Part shown: positions 11,048 to 22,210 of the stretch, in pieces | Layout of the letters: each line of letters begins with the position of its first letter | How positions within the stretch are numbered: the first letter of the stretch is position 1 | Source: Mauremys mutica | Lineage: Eukaryota > Chordata > Testudines > Geoemydidae | DNA: 64,000 nucleotides | Assembly: GCF_020497125.1 (NCBI RefSeq) | Contig: NC_059072.1 | Location: 275,076,045 to 275,140,044 of the forward strand | Reading direction: 5' to 3' | Program-made: the position numbers and the translations under genes | Notes under the pieces: model-generated | The model's database searches: none | What the model was told of the DNA's origin: nothing | What the model saw: the letters and a program-made list of their open reading frames with translations, nothing else

Positions 11048-14015
11048 TCTAGTCTCTTTCTCTCCTCAGTCCCAGTTTTTTTTCCCCCACACTGTGACTC
11101 CTAATCAGATTTCTCTCTATTTCCCCCACTTCTTAATCCCACCCCACTGGTTCCCACGCCTGATTTCCTTGGTCAGAAAGTATCAGTCTTATCCCCCAGC
11201 TCCTTTTCTAATCTTAATCTCCCCCCACACGCACTATTTCCCTCACAGTGTCCTTACCAATCTAGACCTATTCTCTTTTACTACTTGCTGATGCCAGTCC
11301 CAATATCCTTTCCCACTTACTCCTAGTCTCCTTGTCCAGTCCCAGTCACCTTATCCAGCAGAAACTCAGTTTTCCTCTTCCCTCACAACCTCTAGTCTGA
11401 GTATTCATACTTCTCCTCCGTCTCCTTCTCCCAATCTACCCTTCCTCCCCACTGCCTATCCACGCCACACAAAAGAAGAATCTACTTTCCCTCCCCACCA
11501 CCACCTAGTTTGGCTCTTGTCCTCTCTGCACTAAAGCTAGGCAATTTCCTCATCCATTTTGCATTGATGTCAGCAGTGGGGTCATTGAGAGCACAGGAGA
11601 GAAAAGCTTCCTGGTCTCAGTTCTAATGCCTGGTCTACAGTAGCTCAGAGCTGCAATTGGAGGGAAAGTTCTGGTCAGACCCAGACTGGAGCATGCTCAG
11701 TGTGGACAGAATCTTCAGAGATTTTAGCTGCTGAACTCTATGAAGTATCTATTGAGCATGTATGAACTGAAATTTAAAATTTCAGCTCAAGTGGCTAAAG
11801 TTTGACAAAGTTACAAGCCACTTAAAATAGGGTTTTATATTTGAAATGTTGGGCAACTGTAATACTAGGCACTGCCTATAATACACATTAGCATTTTCAA
11901 ATGTTTTTTTTTATATTGCTCATTTGAAAGGCAGCTTTCTAAGGTAGAACTTTATTGTGGCATAAAAAGGATACATACAAGTATTTGAAAAGGGGCTTTA
12001 GGATCCAGGAGTCTCAAGGGACTGATAAAACTAGCCTGAACAGAGAAAATGAGAAGGCATGTGTAAACAATTGAGCCAAATTCTGGCCTAGATTAAGAGC
12101 ACATTAATCCAACTGAAGTCAATGGAAGTTTTGTTCACTTATTCCAGGAATGACTTTGGCTTCTGCAAAGAGAGCTAATGTAGGACTGCCCTTTTTGAGT
12201 TTAAGCCCTGTCAAGGTTTCCTGAGCCCCAAATACTCCGGACCCCCAACTCCCCAAGACACACACTTGTTCTTCTATTGTAATTCCAGTTCCCACTTAGG
12301 TACAAAATGTCAAATTTTAAGTATGAGACGAGTTCAAGCTCATCCACTAGCTCATTCTTGGGTTGGGGGAGAGCAATGTAATAATGTAATTGAAGTGGAG
12401 AAATTGCAACATTTTAGTGTTTGGAAGGGTAGGAGGAAAGAATGACTGATATAAATCCATAAAATCGTCCCTCATAAAAACAAAGGTTTGCAGACATTAA
12501 GAGTTATGTCAGTGGCAAGTGGAGTGGACAATGTTATTATAAAGACAGGTTAGCAGAGTAAGATACAACACAAAAGCAGAGTAAGATATACAACCCAAAA
12601 TCAAAGTAAAAATAAAATTTCCTAGCCTGTTTACTGGCAAATCTAATTACAACCTGCTACACTGTATAAATACAAGTGCTTTATGTTTATTTCTTGACAG
12701 TAAAGTTTTATAGATAAATGAAAGTTTGTTCAGCAAACCATGGTGTCCTGTCCAGATACATAATTTTATGCAAACTTACAATACACTAACACATGAGAAG
12801 AATGCAAGAGTAATAACCCGAAGTATTCTAACTGCTGATTTTGTAATTCAGCAAAAACATTAGACATTACAGCAGTAATCTTTCAGTTTGTTTTATTTTC
12901 CCCCTAATCATCTATTTTCCTATGACATTAGATGGGTGATATTCTGTACTCTAAAACACACAGGCAGAACTTAAAGCGCATGGGGAGAGGGTGCAGCTAA
13001 GATGGCTTTACACTGTCACAATTTTGGGTTGCTTCAGGGACTGGGGCAGCCTCAGGAATAACCTTTATAGCCATAGAGGGCTGCCTACGTTTCAGCAACA
13101 TGTCCCCAACTGTCTAAGGGTAGGAGAGCTGCCCAGAATCTCTACACACACACCCCATCCCCTCCACAACCTTGCCCCCAGACCATCCCCTACCCTGAGG
13201 CATATGATGAGATCTTGCAGTAGTCTTCCTGCACCAGGAACATTCTTCTTTGGCCAGATCTGGTGCTTTAATTGTCTGTTTATGCTACTCTGGCCCCTGC
13301 ACTCAGTGTACAGGGGCTGGAGTGCCACTCTTACAAGTGCCACTCTGCTTTTGCCTATGATTTCTGTTATGTGATACATATTCAGACTTATTTTTGTTAT
13401 TAATATGGTAACAGGAACTGAAATAATGCTACCCACGTCCCTAGGTACACTAGAGCTAAAACTAATTCTGTCTTCCTAAATCATTATATAGTACTTTCAG
13501 GCCCAGTCTATACTGAGATTTGAAACAGTGTTAGCGCCAAGCAAGCAACTGTGAAGAACTATTTTTTAAACATGCTCCCGTCTAATGTCATTAGAACTCT
13601 AGAAAGGAGAAACTTATAATGGATCAAGATGGAATAACAATTAGTCTTTGTACTGATTTTTAGTACTGGAAGATGTAATAGAGGACACACTGACTAACCC
13701 TGCTTTTGTGAAACCAAACGGAAAGATCTAAAAAGTGCTATTGCCACATTGAAGGTGGGAATTAAGAAAATGATCAAGGTTCTGTGCAACTCCCTCTGTA
13801 GAAAACACCTGTGCAGAATGAGACCATGTCTATTACTTTTGTTTATAGCTTGACTAAGTGACAGAACACTAGAAAGTGTATAGAGAAAAATGTACTGGCA
13901 GGGAGACAGTAGTAGTAGTAGTAGTCATTTAATCTAGGTAATCTCCCTTTCTAATATCTGGGATTCTGTTGAAACTATGCTACAAATGGCACCTATAGTG
14001 GAAGTAGCTTTAGGA
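11048..14015. other. Non-coding stretch, C/T-rich then AT-rich
   Basis: Positions 11048-11540 are unusually pyrimidine-rich on the plus strand (many CCCC, CTCC and TTCC blocks). The rest is AT-rich. An (AGT)n run lies at 13909-13925. I recognise no gene or RNA. The largest frame (12991-13374, 127 codons) has no known domain and a frame of similar size overlaps it on the other strand, so I do not call it. Confidence 0.5.
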
Positions 14016-14178
14016 CAGGGGTTCCCAAACTTGGTTCACGGCTTGTTCAGGGTAAGCCCCTGGCAGGCCTCGTGACACTTTGTTTACCTGAGCATCCACA
14101 GGTACGGCCGCTTGCAGCTCCTAGTGGCCACAGTTCATTGTTCCCAGCCAATGGGAGCTGCGGGAAGTGGCGCGGGGC
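14016..14178. mobile_element. hAT element, left half only
   Basis: It begins CAGGGGTTCCCAAACTTGG, the same terminus as the complete copy at 50880-51163. It continues through the same GGTTCACGGCTTGTTCAGGG and CAATGGGAGCTGCGGG blocks, then stops near 14178. The complementary right half is missing, so the element is truncated or deleted at its axis of symmetry. No TSD can be assigned. Confidence 0.8.
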
Positions 14179-14914
14179 TATTCAGCTAAATCCCAGTCTC
14201 TAGTATAACTACTCCAAGAACTAATACAACAGGCCTTTAGTCACAGAAAGCCTAATAACCCAGTTATTTGTTCTCTTAGTTGCTGACACAACTTTCATAA
14301 CTTCCATTAAACATGCTTAAGAAAGGAATTATATGTTACCCAAAATTATAAACCCTCCAAGATGAGGTCAAGGGTCAATGGTCAACACACTATATATCAC
14401 TATACAGAGAAAATAGCAAAATTTCAAAAAAACAAACAAAAAGTATTTGACAGAAAATAATGTTTTTTGCCAAAAAATAAATAAATAAATAAATCCTTAT
14501 CTTTATCACTACCACCACATTAGAATATTACAATGAAAGAGTTTTTAAAAATCTTGTCTTTTCATGTTGTCTGGGTTTTTTTGGGGGGGGGGGGGAGAGG
14601 GAGAAGGGGTTGAATTTCTCTTAGCTTGGACCAGTCGGAGCTTTTTTTTTTCCCAGTCAATCTTTAAAACTCTTATGTATGCCTAACTCCACCTTGTCTC
14701 CATTAAAGGGCACCCAAAATAGCTACTTGCATCCATAAAAGGTTTTGAAAATGTTTTAATTAATGTGGAGTTACATGATTTGCATAAACTTTAATAGCTC
14801 TAAAGATAGAAGTGCCAATTAGACTGTGTGTTATTAATTTCTTAAAAGCTGAAAGTTTAATATATTATAGGTAAAGGAGATAATTATCTGAGCAATAGAA
14901 ATATTCAGTAGGCT
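14179..14914. other. AT-rich spacer
   Basis: Contains an (AAAT)n run at about 14475-14494 and a G homopolymer at about 14582-14595. No gene seen. Confidence 0.5.
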
Positions 14915-16380
14915 TGGTAAGCCAGTCAATTGACTGGTCAAATAATGTCAATTGGCCAGTCAGTTGACTGCCTATTATTTGACCATGGTCAAATATTGTC
15001 AAATATTCCAGCCAGAAGGCTCTCATGTAGGTGGTGGCCTACTATTTTGATTGCACCTTGGTGCCATTCTTTCACTTTTCAAACTTCATTGTCCAGATAT
15101 ACTGAAAAAAGGACAGGAATCCATTTGATATGTATTTAACCAGGCTGCAACTTTATTATTAGATGTCTGGGACTACCGGGCAGATAAAAGTGCATAGTGC
15201 AGGTAACCCCATGTTCATTCAATAACTACCTAGAGGGCTTCCATCAGCCCCCTCTCTTTTTCCATCCAGGTCCCCCAAGCCAATCCATTGCTGGAAGCTT
15301 ACCATCCCCCCCCTCCTCGTAGGAAGGTTAAGGTGGGCTATAAAATGGGGGGTTGGCTCTCTGCCATACCATTTATAGGAGCCTCAACCGCCCCTTCTGT
15401 TCCCTTAACTAACACATCCTTTTTAAGGCCTTTATCATTTATCCGGTCACTGTACACCAGGGAGTCTCAAACTGGGGGTTGGGACCCCTCAGAGAGTCAC
15501 AAGATTATTACATGGTGGGTCGTGAGCTGTCAGCCTCCACCCCAAACCCTGCTTTGCGTCCAGCATTTATAATGGTGTTAAATATATAAAAAATGTTTTT
15601 AATTTATAAGGGGGTTGCACTCAGAAGCTTGCTATATGAACGGGGTCACCAGTACAAAAGTTTGAGAACCACTGCTCATACACCTTCCCTATGGAGTACC
15701 TGCATTAGACATCCGCCCCACACATCTATAATGAGTTGCAACATATAGACTAACTCCCTTGCCACATGTCAACAAAGCCCTCACCAAGCGCTGTATGGAA
15801 GGCAAAAAAACCCAACTCCACCTAGGCCAGTCTGGTGGTGAGGGGAAAATTCCTTCCCAGGCCCCCTAAAAAAGGGGCAGCTAGCGAAATGCCTATAGTA
15901 GGGGAGGGAGGGCTGGGGCTGTCTCAGCCTGCTCCATGTAAAAGGGGGCTTCACTGCACGGGGGTGGCCCTTTTAAACCCTTCCACCCATCCAGTTCCCA
16001 GAGGATGAGTCAGTGTTGCTATGCTTGTTTATTTTCCCCTTCTGCAGTAATTTGACTTCTCTCCCCCAACCCCAGCCATAAAGCACTGTTCCCTTCATTT
16101 GGCCAGCCATACATATTCCTCCCCACTTAAAGCTGTGGTGCAGCCATTTCATTTGTTTTGCATTTTTCTGATTTAAAATAACTCAGTTCAGCAACTTTTT
16201 TTTGTAATTAGGCATAACTATCTAATGCTAAACATGCTGGAGACCATAAAGTCTCACTCTTTTTTTGTTACTGTTCTAATAAATTATTGCTTTAAAATAT
16301 TTGAGCATTTTTCACAATATTTGGTCAATATTTGACCTGTCAATTGACCAATTATTTTGGGCCAGTCAAATGCGAGGATG
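14915..16380. mobile_element. Inverted-repeat-terminated DNA element (unclassified), interrupted
   Basis: The left end (14919-15010) has AAGCCAGTCAATTGACTGG, CCAATTGACATTATTTGACC-type words and ATGGTCAAATATTGTCAAATATT. The right end (16300-16380) has the reverse complements: AATATTTGGTCAATATTTGACC, CTGTCAATTGACC and GGGCCAGTCAAATGC. The intervening 1.3 kb includes a separate hAT insertion at 15458-15674 and has no transposase-like frame. I infer a non-autonomous terminal-inverted-repeat element. The exact ends, TSD and superfamily are not established. Confidence 0.5.
15458..15674. mobile_element. Short hAT-like element
   Basis: The left end is CAGGGAGTCTCAAACTGGGG and the right end is CAAAAGTTTGAGAACCACTG, giving termini CAG...CTG with the shared core CTCAAAC/GTTTGAG. 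The interior has the GGGTTGGGACCCC hairpin and a GGTCGTGAG block typical of small vertebrate hAT elements. The flanks CTGTACAC and CTCATACA agree only partly, so the TSD is decayed. It lies within the larger inverted-repeat element and is therefore the younger insertion. Confidence 0.75.
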
Positions 16381-17809
16381 TGAACTTACACATCTACACT
16401 ATTAAATATTTAAGTTTAAATACTACCAGTTACGCATTTGCTGTATCAACAGAGAAAGGATTATTAAATCAAGGCGGTTCAACTCTGCATTCATTTTGGC
16501 TTGCTAAAAGAGGAGTTCAGGCTTTTACTAAGATTGAAATTTAGAGTTCCCCAAACTTTCAAAATTAAACAAAAATAATTTGAAAATATGGGGAAAGATT
16601 GAACAGAAATATTTCTTATGACCAGGAGATCTAGTCAGGGTACAATGATCACGAATTTAACATATAAAAATAGGTGTCACATTCCCATATTTAACTATGA
16701 CATTATTGATTTTGGAAGAGGTAGAAGGGAATAGACAATGGAATCCACATGACCCAAAATATATTACAAAGTACGGAAATGTCCAGATTCTAAATACATA
16801 AGTCCTGATTTTGCAAACACTGGTGGATATGCTTGTATGAGATACGTGCATCCTATAGGAAACTTTAATACATGGATTGTGCCATATGGAGAATACTTTT
16901 CTCCTCATCCTCCAGGCCCCACCACCTTGATCATTTGGAGTACATTCAGTTGCTAATATAAATTAGTACTATTATGATGTTTCCAAAGTTTGAAGAAGTA
17001 TTTTCATGCTAACCTCTGTGTTAGAACATTTGGGCTGGTATGACTGATTTGCAAAAACCATAGGTCAAGGTGCATATGACGTATAACTCACCTTCATACT
17101 TGTCAGATTCTGCTGCTCTATGCAGGGTTGATCCCCTGAAGCAAGTTAGAACGGCCCAAGATCTGCCTTACAATATTCCAGCTAGCAAATGCACAAAAAA
17201 TGATGACAATACAGCCCAGAATTCGCATAGCAAACAGGAATCCCAGCCCCAGCTTTTTTTTCTCCTCCAGCCACACCCTCTTTTTCTTCCTACCCCAGCA
17301 GCAGGGAGGAGGAACATCCACTGTGCAACAAGATGATTTCCCCTCCAGACGGGGGTGACCCTCATCAAATAAAATTGCTTTAGATGCAGATTCTGACTGC
17401 AATACACCACAAAATAGCTGCAGAGAATTGGATCCACACCAGAGAATTGGATCCATAGACTTTAAGGGAAGAAAAGTGTTTCCTATTTAGAAATTCAGAA
17501 TGTATGCAAAACACATAAGAACCCATAAAAATGATTTTCCTTACTAAATGCAGCCTGGATAATACAGTACCATTGTAGAGATATTAAAGAGGGTACTAAC
17601 AGTGATTCCCCGAAATGACAGTGAGCCCCCCAGTTTCACCAGGTGCAGAGGTCTTTTAGTTCTTCTGTTGGGGCTTGTGGGCTTCTGTATGCAGAAAACA
17701 CTGATTGTATCTATCCTGTGAAAGATACTCTATTACTATGTAAAATTTACAAACAAGTTAATTGACTTTGTTCTTGAAGTAAACACTATGCTAGCCTTAA
17801 GCTGTAATT
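16381..17809. other. AT-rich non-coding DNA
   Basis: No recognisable gene or repeat end. A minus-strand frame near 17456-17118 (112 codons) is unsupported by any domain. Confidence 0.45.
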
Positions 17810-18365
17810 GATACAATGTAAACAAACAGACTCCCACCCTCTCATAGGAGTTAACACACACCCCAAAAGTGGTGGAGACAGTAAATTAAAATATGGTTAA
17901 GATATGGAATGTATGTTGATGAATGTTTGATGTACGTGAATGGTTAGGGAGGTGCCAGCCTGTAAAGGATCCATCGGCCGAAGAATGTGTCAAGTGGACC
18001 ACCAGACAACCCCCGGAAGGTAAACTGGGATCCACCCCAAACATCTGGAAGGAATGTGCCATTTTAGACAGTGTGGAGCCACCAGGAATGTGCCATCTGC
18101 TGATTAAGCCAGCAACAGCAGGATGAAACGGTTCCCATAGACTAACATAGGAATTAATTCCTATAAGAATGAGCTCTAAAGACTGAGGACTTTGAGTCTA
18201 TGGTTCTGCTGCCAGCCTCCAGGAGCATCGGGTGCATCTGACACAGACTCGGCTCCATCCTCATGACCAAGATACCTGGCCAATAACTTGGCATGAGCAA
18301 CTTCTGGGCTGGTAACTATAACACCTCTACAGAACCTGAATGAAAGACTGTCTGAATGAATATAT

Positions 18366-18386
18366 GTGTGTGTGTGTGTGTGTGTA
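18366..18386. repeat. (GT)n microsatellite
   Basis: About ten uninterrupted GT dinucleotides within the LTR described at 17810. Confidence 0.9.
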
Positions 18387-19813
18387 TAAGAAATAAGTAG
18401 TGATAGGAATAAGTAGTAAAACAACGTTGTTTGCTTTTATCTTTTGCTTTATTATTATATTTACAATAAATGTGGTATCTTTGCCCATAGGCGCTGACTT
18501 ACATGGGGCTCTGGGGCTTTAGCCCCATGAATAAATCCCAAGCAGGGGCTCTGCCCCACCAATCTCCCCTGCTTGGAGCGCGCCGCCGCCGCCAGGGCTG
18601 GAGAGCTTCCCCCTTCCCCTCCCCGCCCGGCCCCAGAGAGCTTAACTGCTTGAACGCAGGCAGCTGCGTCTGTGTGTCTCGACTGTACCATCTCCGGGGG
18701 AGAGGGAGGGGGGCCCGCCGTGCTGGTGGCAGCCCTCTCCTCTACCCCACCCCGGAGGCTGGAGGCTTAAATGCAGGCATGTCTCTCTCCCTTGCCTTGC
18801 CTGTTGCCTCTGCTGCTGCCGGCTGCTGTTGCTTGCTGGAGCACTGGCCGGAGTGGCCGGGGGAGGGGAGGGGGCTGTGCCATGCTTGGCAGCCCTCCCC
18901 TCCCCCTACCTGCAGGAGATGCAAAGGGCACTTCCGGCCAGGACTCGGAGACTGACCTCACCCACCTGAGCAGGTCCTGGGCTTCCGTGAGTGTTTGACC
19001 CTATGATTCCCCCCCAGCCCCCACTCCTGCCCAACGCTGGGGAAGGGGCAGCCCCATGCCATCCCCTCCCACCGTCCCCCCCCCACTGAAGCTACGGTGA
19101 GGGGCTGCAGGCTGCAGCAGGGGTCAGGGAGGCAGGAAGCCATATGTGAAGGCAGTGCCCCTCCCCTCCAGCATCCACCCACCACAGGGCAGATGGGGGA
19201 GGGGGATTCATAGACCTACCTGAGCAGCTGGGGCTTGGGTGAATTTTATGACACCCTGCTCCCCTGCCCCATAGCCATCACCATGCAGACCCCACTTCTG
19301 CCCCATGCTGGGCAAGGGGCAGCCCCATCCACAGTGAAGTTATGGTGAGGGGCAGCATGGAAGGCCACCTGTGATGGCAACCCCCCCACCCCAGTACCCA
19401 TCATAGGGGAGGGGAGTGAGCTTTCTGGACCTGAGGGGCCCTAGGAGCATGTGCAGTGACTGGTGCAGAGTGAGTGTGCTGTGGGGGCAGGGGGACAGAG
19501 GAGGGATCCCTCCCCTGGAGCTTGCTGCTGCCAGTGGTGGTGATGGGGAGTCCTCTCTGGCCCTAGCCCTGGGGCAGCCTGTCTGCACCCCAAGTTCCTC
19601 ATCCTCAGCCCTGCCTCATCCCAAAGCCTGCACCCCCAGCACCAAGCACGCTCCTGCACTGTGAACCCCTCATCCCCAGCCCCACCCCAGAACCCTCACC
19701 TGAGGGGAAAAACGTGCAACTTAAATTTGGTGGTCAGTTTGGAGTATCATTATATTTAGCACAATATTTGATTATTTTACACCCTTCAAAGTATGTAACT
19801 GGTCATATACAGG

Positions 19814-20085
19814 TGTTTTCTCTGAATACTGTCTGTGTGCCTCAGTTTCCCCAATGCATTTCTTAAGGCTCTAGATGGTGGGATAAGGGGGTGTGATTGT
19901 TGTAAAGCCCTAGAGGGCCAGTGTGATGCCGTCTGCACAGATAGTTGCCTGGAGGCAGGGTTGCAGCCATTGATGGCCTGGGCCACCCCCCTGCAAGGTG
20001 CCAACTGAAGGTGTTGGAGAACAAAGAGATCAGGTGGCCTCCTAATGCCTGGAAAAGAGACAAAGGCCAGAGGAGGGAGTGTCAG
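19814..20085 (+). repeat. Plus-strand partner arm of the LTR-like repeat
   Basis: GTTTTCTCTGAATACTG and GTGCCTCAGTTTCCCC at 19814-19852, then after about 140 extra bases TGCAAGGTGCCAACTGAAGG, GTTGGAGAACAAAGAGATC and AGGTGGCCTCCT. These are the same words in the same order as the complement of 20660-20550. Together the two form a long interrupted inverted repeat. Confidence 0.7.
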
Positions 20086-20134
20086 TGCCTGTGCAGACTT
20101 CCGGGAAGCGCATGGTATGGAAGGGGATGCTGGG

Positions 20135-20677
20135 ATGCTTTGGAACAACTCCATACAAAGCCAGTCAGGACTCTGGGGGAGCCTCCTGTCTGAGCATACT
20201 GTCTCCAGGGCAAGAAGCTTACACCTTCCTGGGTCTGACCTTGGAGCATTCAGCATGCCCTTCCACACCATGCACTTTCCGCAGCGAGTGTGCCCAGGCA
20301 GGTCCTGGGGCAACCAGAGGTCCCTGCACCCCAACTCCGCAGTCAGATGTGACTCTCAGCCAGACAGTAAAACAGAAGGTTTATTAGATGACAGGGATAC
20401 AGTCTAAAACAGAGCATGTAGGTACAGAAAACAGGACCCCTCAGTCAGGTCCATCTTGGGGGGTGGGGAGCCCAGACCCAAGTTCTGGGCCTCTCCCGAT
20501 TTCCCCAGCCAGCTCCAAACTAACACTCCCTCATCTGGCCTTTGTGTCTCTTCCGGACAAGGAGGCCACCTGATCTCTTTGTCCCCAACACCGTCAGTTG
20601 GCACTTTGCAGGGGAAACTGAGGCACCCACAGAGTATTCAGAGAAAACATTAAGAACATTCCCACTTTGTCACAACA
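20135..20677 (-). mobile_element. LTR-like repeat, minus strand, inside the 18486 hAT
   Basis: Read on the minus strand it starts TGTTGTGACAAAGTGGG near 20677. It contains TTTTCTCTGAATACTC, TGCCTCAGTTTCCCC, then an AATAAACC polyadenylation-like signal (complement of about 20378-20385) followed by CTGGCTGAGAGTCAC. That order (U3-like, poly(A) signal, tail) resembles turtle retroviral LTRs. No coding region belongs to it. A second fragment of the same family lies head-to-head at 19814-20085 on the plus strand. The right-hand end of the repeat is uncertain. Confidence 0.5.
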
Positions 20678-20931
20678 GGTGCAACAACATTTAATACCGT
20701 ATATTGAAGCAGGCAAGTGCTGCTTCTGACTTTCCACTTTTAATTGACCCTTGTAATCTTGTGGTGCTGACGCATTGTAGCTTCATTTTATATCAGCTTA
20801 CAGGGTGAGAAGGGGGGGGGGGGGACACCACCATTTTGGGCCCCACCAAAAATTATACGAACCTGCCGCCTATGTCTTTGCCTTATCCCTCTTAATAAGA
20901 TCCTGCTGGTTTTTATTATATTGGTATAACA

Positions 20932-21263
20932 CCATGAAGAGGTGTGTTTATTTTGTATGCTGTGTATTTGGTATACTTATATTATTAATTGTACAGCACA
21001 ACATAACCAGATATAGTATTTTTTTAAAAAAACCTCTTGTTTCCAAATCGTTAAAGAACACTCCAAAGTATTTTACCATATTACTATGTCTGTGCCATGC
21101 TGAATACACTCTGAAGACATTATACATGTATTGTAAATGTTAATAATAGCTAATATTCTAGAAATACAATAGTTTCATCTTTTAATTCAATGAATACTTC
21201 CCTAGTGAATTTAATGGAGTCTGTTGCTTTTCTCTCTTCTTTGGTTAAAAGAAGCACAGTTTA
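20932..21263. other. AT-rich spacer
   Basis: Short AT-rich stretch between the LTR and the Harbinger element. No gene is seen. A 112-codon frame extends into it from the hAT, but without any domain. Confidence 0.5.
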
Positions 21264-21689
21264 AGGCCCTGTCCACACTGGTAAATTTGTGCACAGTAAA
21301 GCAGGTTTGAGCGTTGTAACGACTGAGATGTACACATTGCCAAGCCACTTAGTGCGCAGAAACTGCATAGATGCAGCTCTCTTAAAAAAAACATCCTGAT
21401 GAGAAGCCTAGAGATTTCTGCACCAGGGCTAGAGTGCTGTGGTGCCAGTCTAGGCACTGTGGTGATTACAGCGCTGCGATTGGCCTCCAGGAGGTGTCCC
21501 ACAATTCCTGTTCTCACCTCTCTGGCCATCGGTTTGAATTCTACTGCCCTGCCCTCAGGTGACCAACCATCAGCCCCACCTCATACATTCTTTTGCAAAT
21601 TTGAAAGTCCCCTTCATGTTTGCTTGGTGATGCATGCAGTGGTTGTAGCTCATCTTTCAAGGTGGTCATGCCTGCTCCATGCACCAGAC

Positions 21690-22210
21690 GATCCCCGGCT
21701 TGGAGTAATGCCGAGCTGCTGGACCTCATCGGCATTTGGTGAGAAGAGGCAGTGCAGTCACAGCTGCACTCCAGCTGTCAGAATTATGATACCTACAGAC
21801 AGACTTCTAGATGCATGATAGAAAGGGGCCATGACTGGGACACATTGCAGTGCAGGGTCAAATTGAAGGAGCTGCGTAATGCCTATCACAAGGCGCAGGA
21901 GGCAAATTGCCACTCCAATGCTGCGCCCATGCGCTGCCAGTTCTACAAAGAGCTGGACATGATACCCGGTGGCGACCCCACCTCCACTGCAAAGGACACT
22001 GTGGATACTTTGTTGGCTTGCATGCCAGTCGAAAGTAGACTGAGCCAGGAGGATGAAATCTTGGCTGAAGAGGGGGAGGGGGACCCAGAGGCAGAGGATG
22101 ACTCGGAGGCCAGAGATTCATGCAGTCAGGAGCTCTTTTCTACCCCAGACGACCCTAGCCAGTCACAGCAGTCGGATCTGGCGAAGCGCAAACAGGAGAG
22201 GAGGCCCCTG
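21690..22210 (+). pseudogene. Harbinger Myb/SANT-like accessory protein, exon 1, nonsense-mutated
   Basis: In one frame the sequence reads PAWSNAELLDLIGIW, the start of a Myb/SANT-like (trihelix) DNA-binding domain. A TGA at 21740-21742 follows where a Gly codon is expected. The frame then continues EEAVQSQLHSSCQNYDTYRQ, CMIERGHDWDTLQCRVKLKELRNAYHKAQEAN and CQFYKELDMIPGGDPTST, then an acidic tail (EEGEGDPEAEDDSEARDSCSQELFSTPDDPSQSQ). It reaches a good splice donor, GTAAGT at 22211. In Harbinger transposons this protein accompanies the DDE transposase, binding DNA and helping transport the transposase into the nucleus. The nonsense codon, the missing partner and the split second exon make it a pseudogene. 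Confidence 0.85.

Larger units (their letters stand above)
18486..20874. mobile_element. hAT-like element with 8-bp TSD, 2.4 kb
   Basis: Left terminus CATAGGCGCTGACTTACATG, right terminus GAACCTGCCGCCTATG, sharing an 8-bp CATAGGCG inverted repeat. The perfect 8-bp duplication TCTTTGCC flanks both sides (18478-18485 and 20875-20882). The interior is GC-rich (18570-19700), with C-rich degenerate repeats resembling those inside other turtle hAT elements and long accidental open frames on both strands. None shows a transposase domain. It also contains opposed LTR-like arms at 19814-20677. It is non-autonomous and sits inside the older LTR. Confidence 0.85.
17810..20931 (+). mobile_element. LTR of an endogenous retroelement, split by a hAT insertion
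   Basis: The LTR runs from roughly 17810 to 18485 and resumes at 20883-20931 after removal of the 18486-20874 element and one copy of its TSD. The plus strand has an AATAAA signal (18464-18469) followed by TGTGGTATCTTTGCC and then, past the insertion, CTTAATAAGATCCTGCTGG and a terminus reading GGTATAACA. The 5' part has the TGTAATTGATACAATG start-like sequence and a body that resembles a turtle ERV LTR I remember. The left boundary and the flanking duplication are uncertain. No internal gag, pol or env was found, so this is a solo LTR or fragment. Confidence 0.55.

Noticed and set aside
12991..13436. Overlapping 127- and 114-codon frames on opposite strands
   Set aside because: No known domain on either strand, no codon-use or splice evidence, and mutual overlap suggests chance.
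15450..15682. 8-bp TSD around the 15458 hAT
   Set aside because: The flanks CTGTACAC and CTCATACA agree at too few positions, so I list the element without claiming a TSD.
18503..19664. Many overlapping open frames on both strands, up to 150 codons
   Set aside because: They lie in the GC-rich interior of a hAT element, run in several frames at once, and show no domain. Low stop-codon density explains them.
19786..20334. 182-codon minus-strand frame
   Set aside because: It spans the opposed LTR-like arms inside a hAT, shows no recognisable domain, and a plus-strand frame of 120 codons overlaps it.
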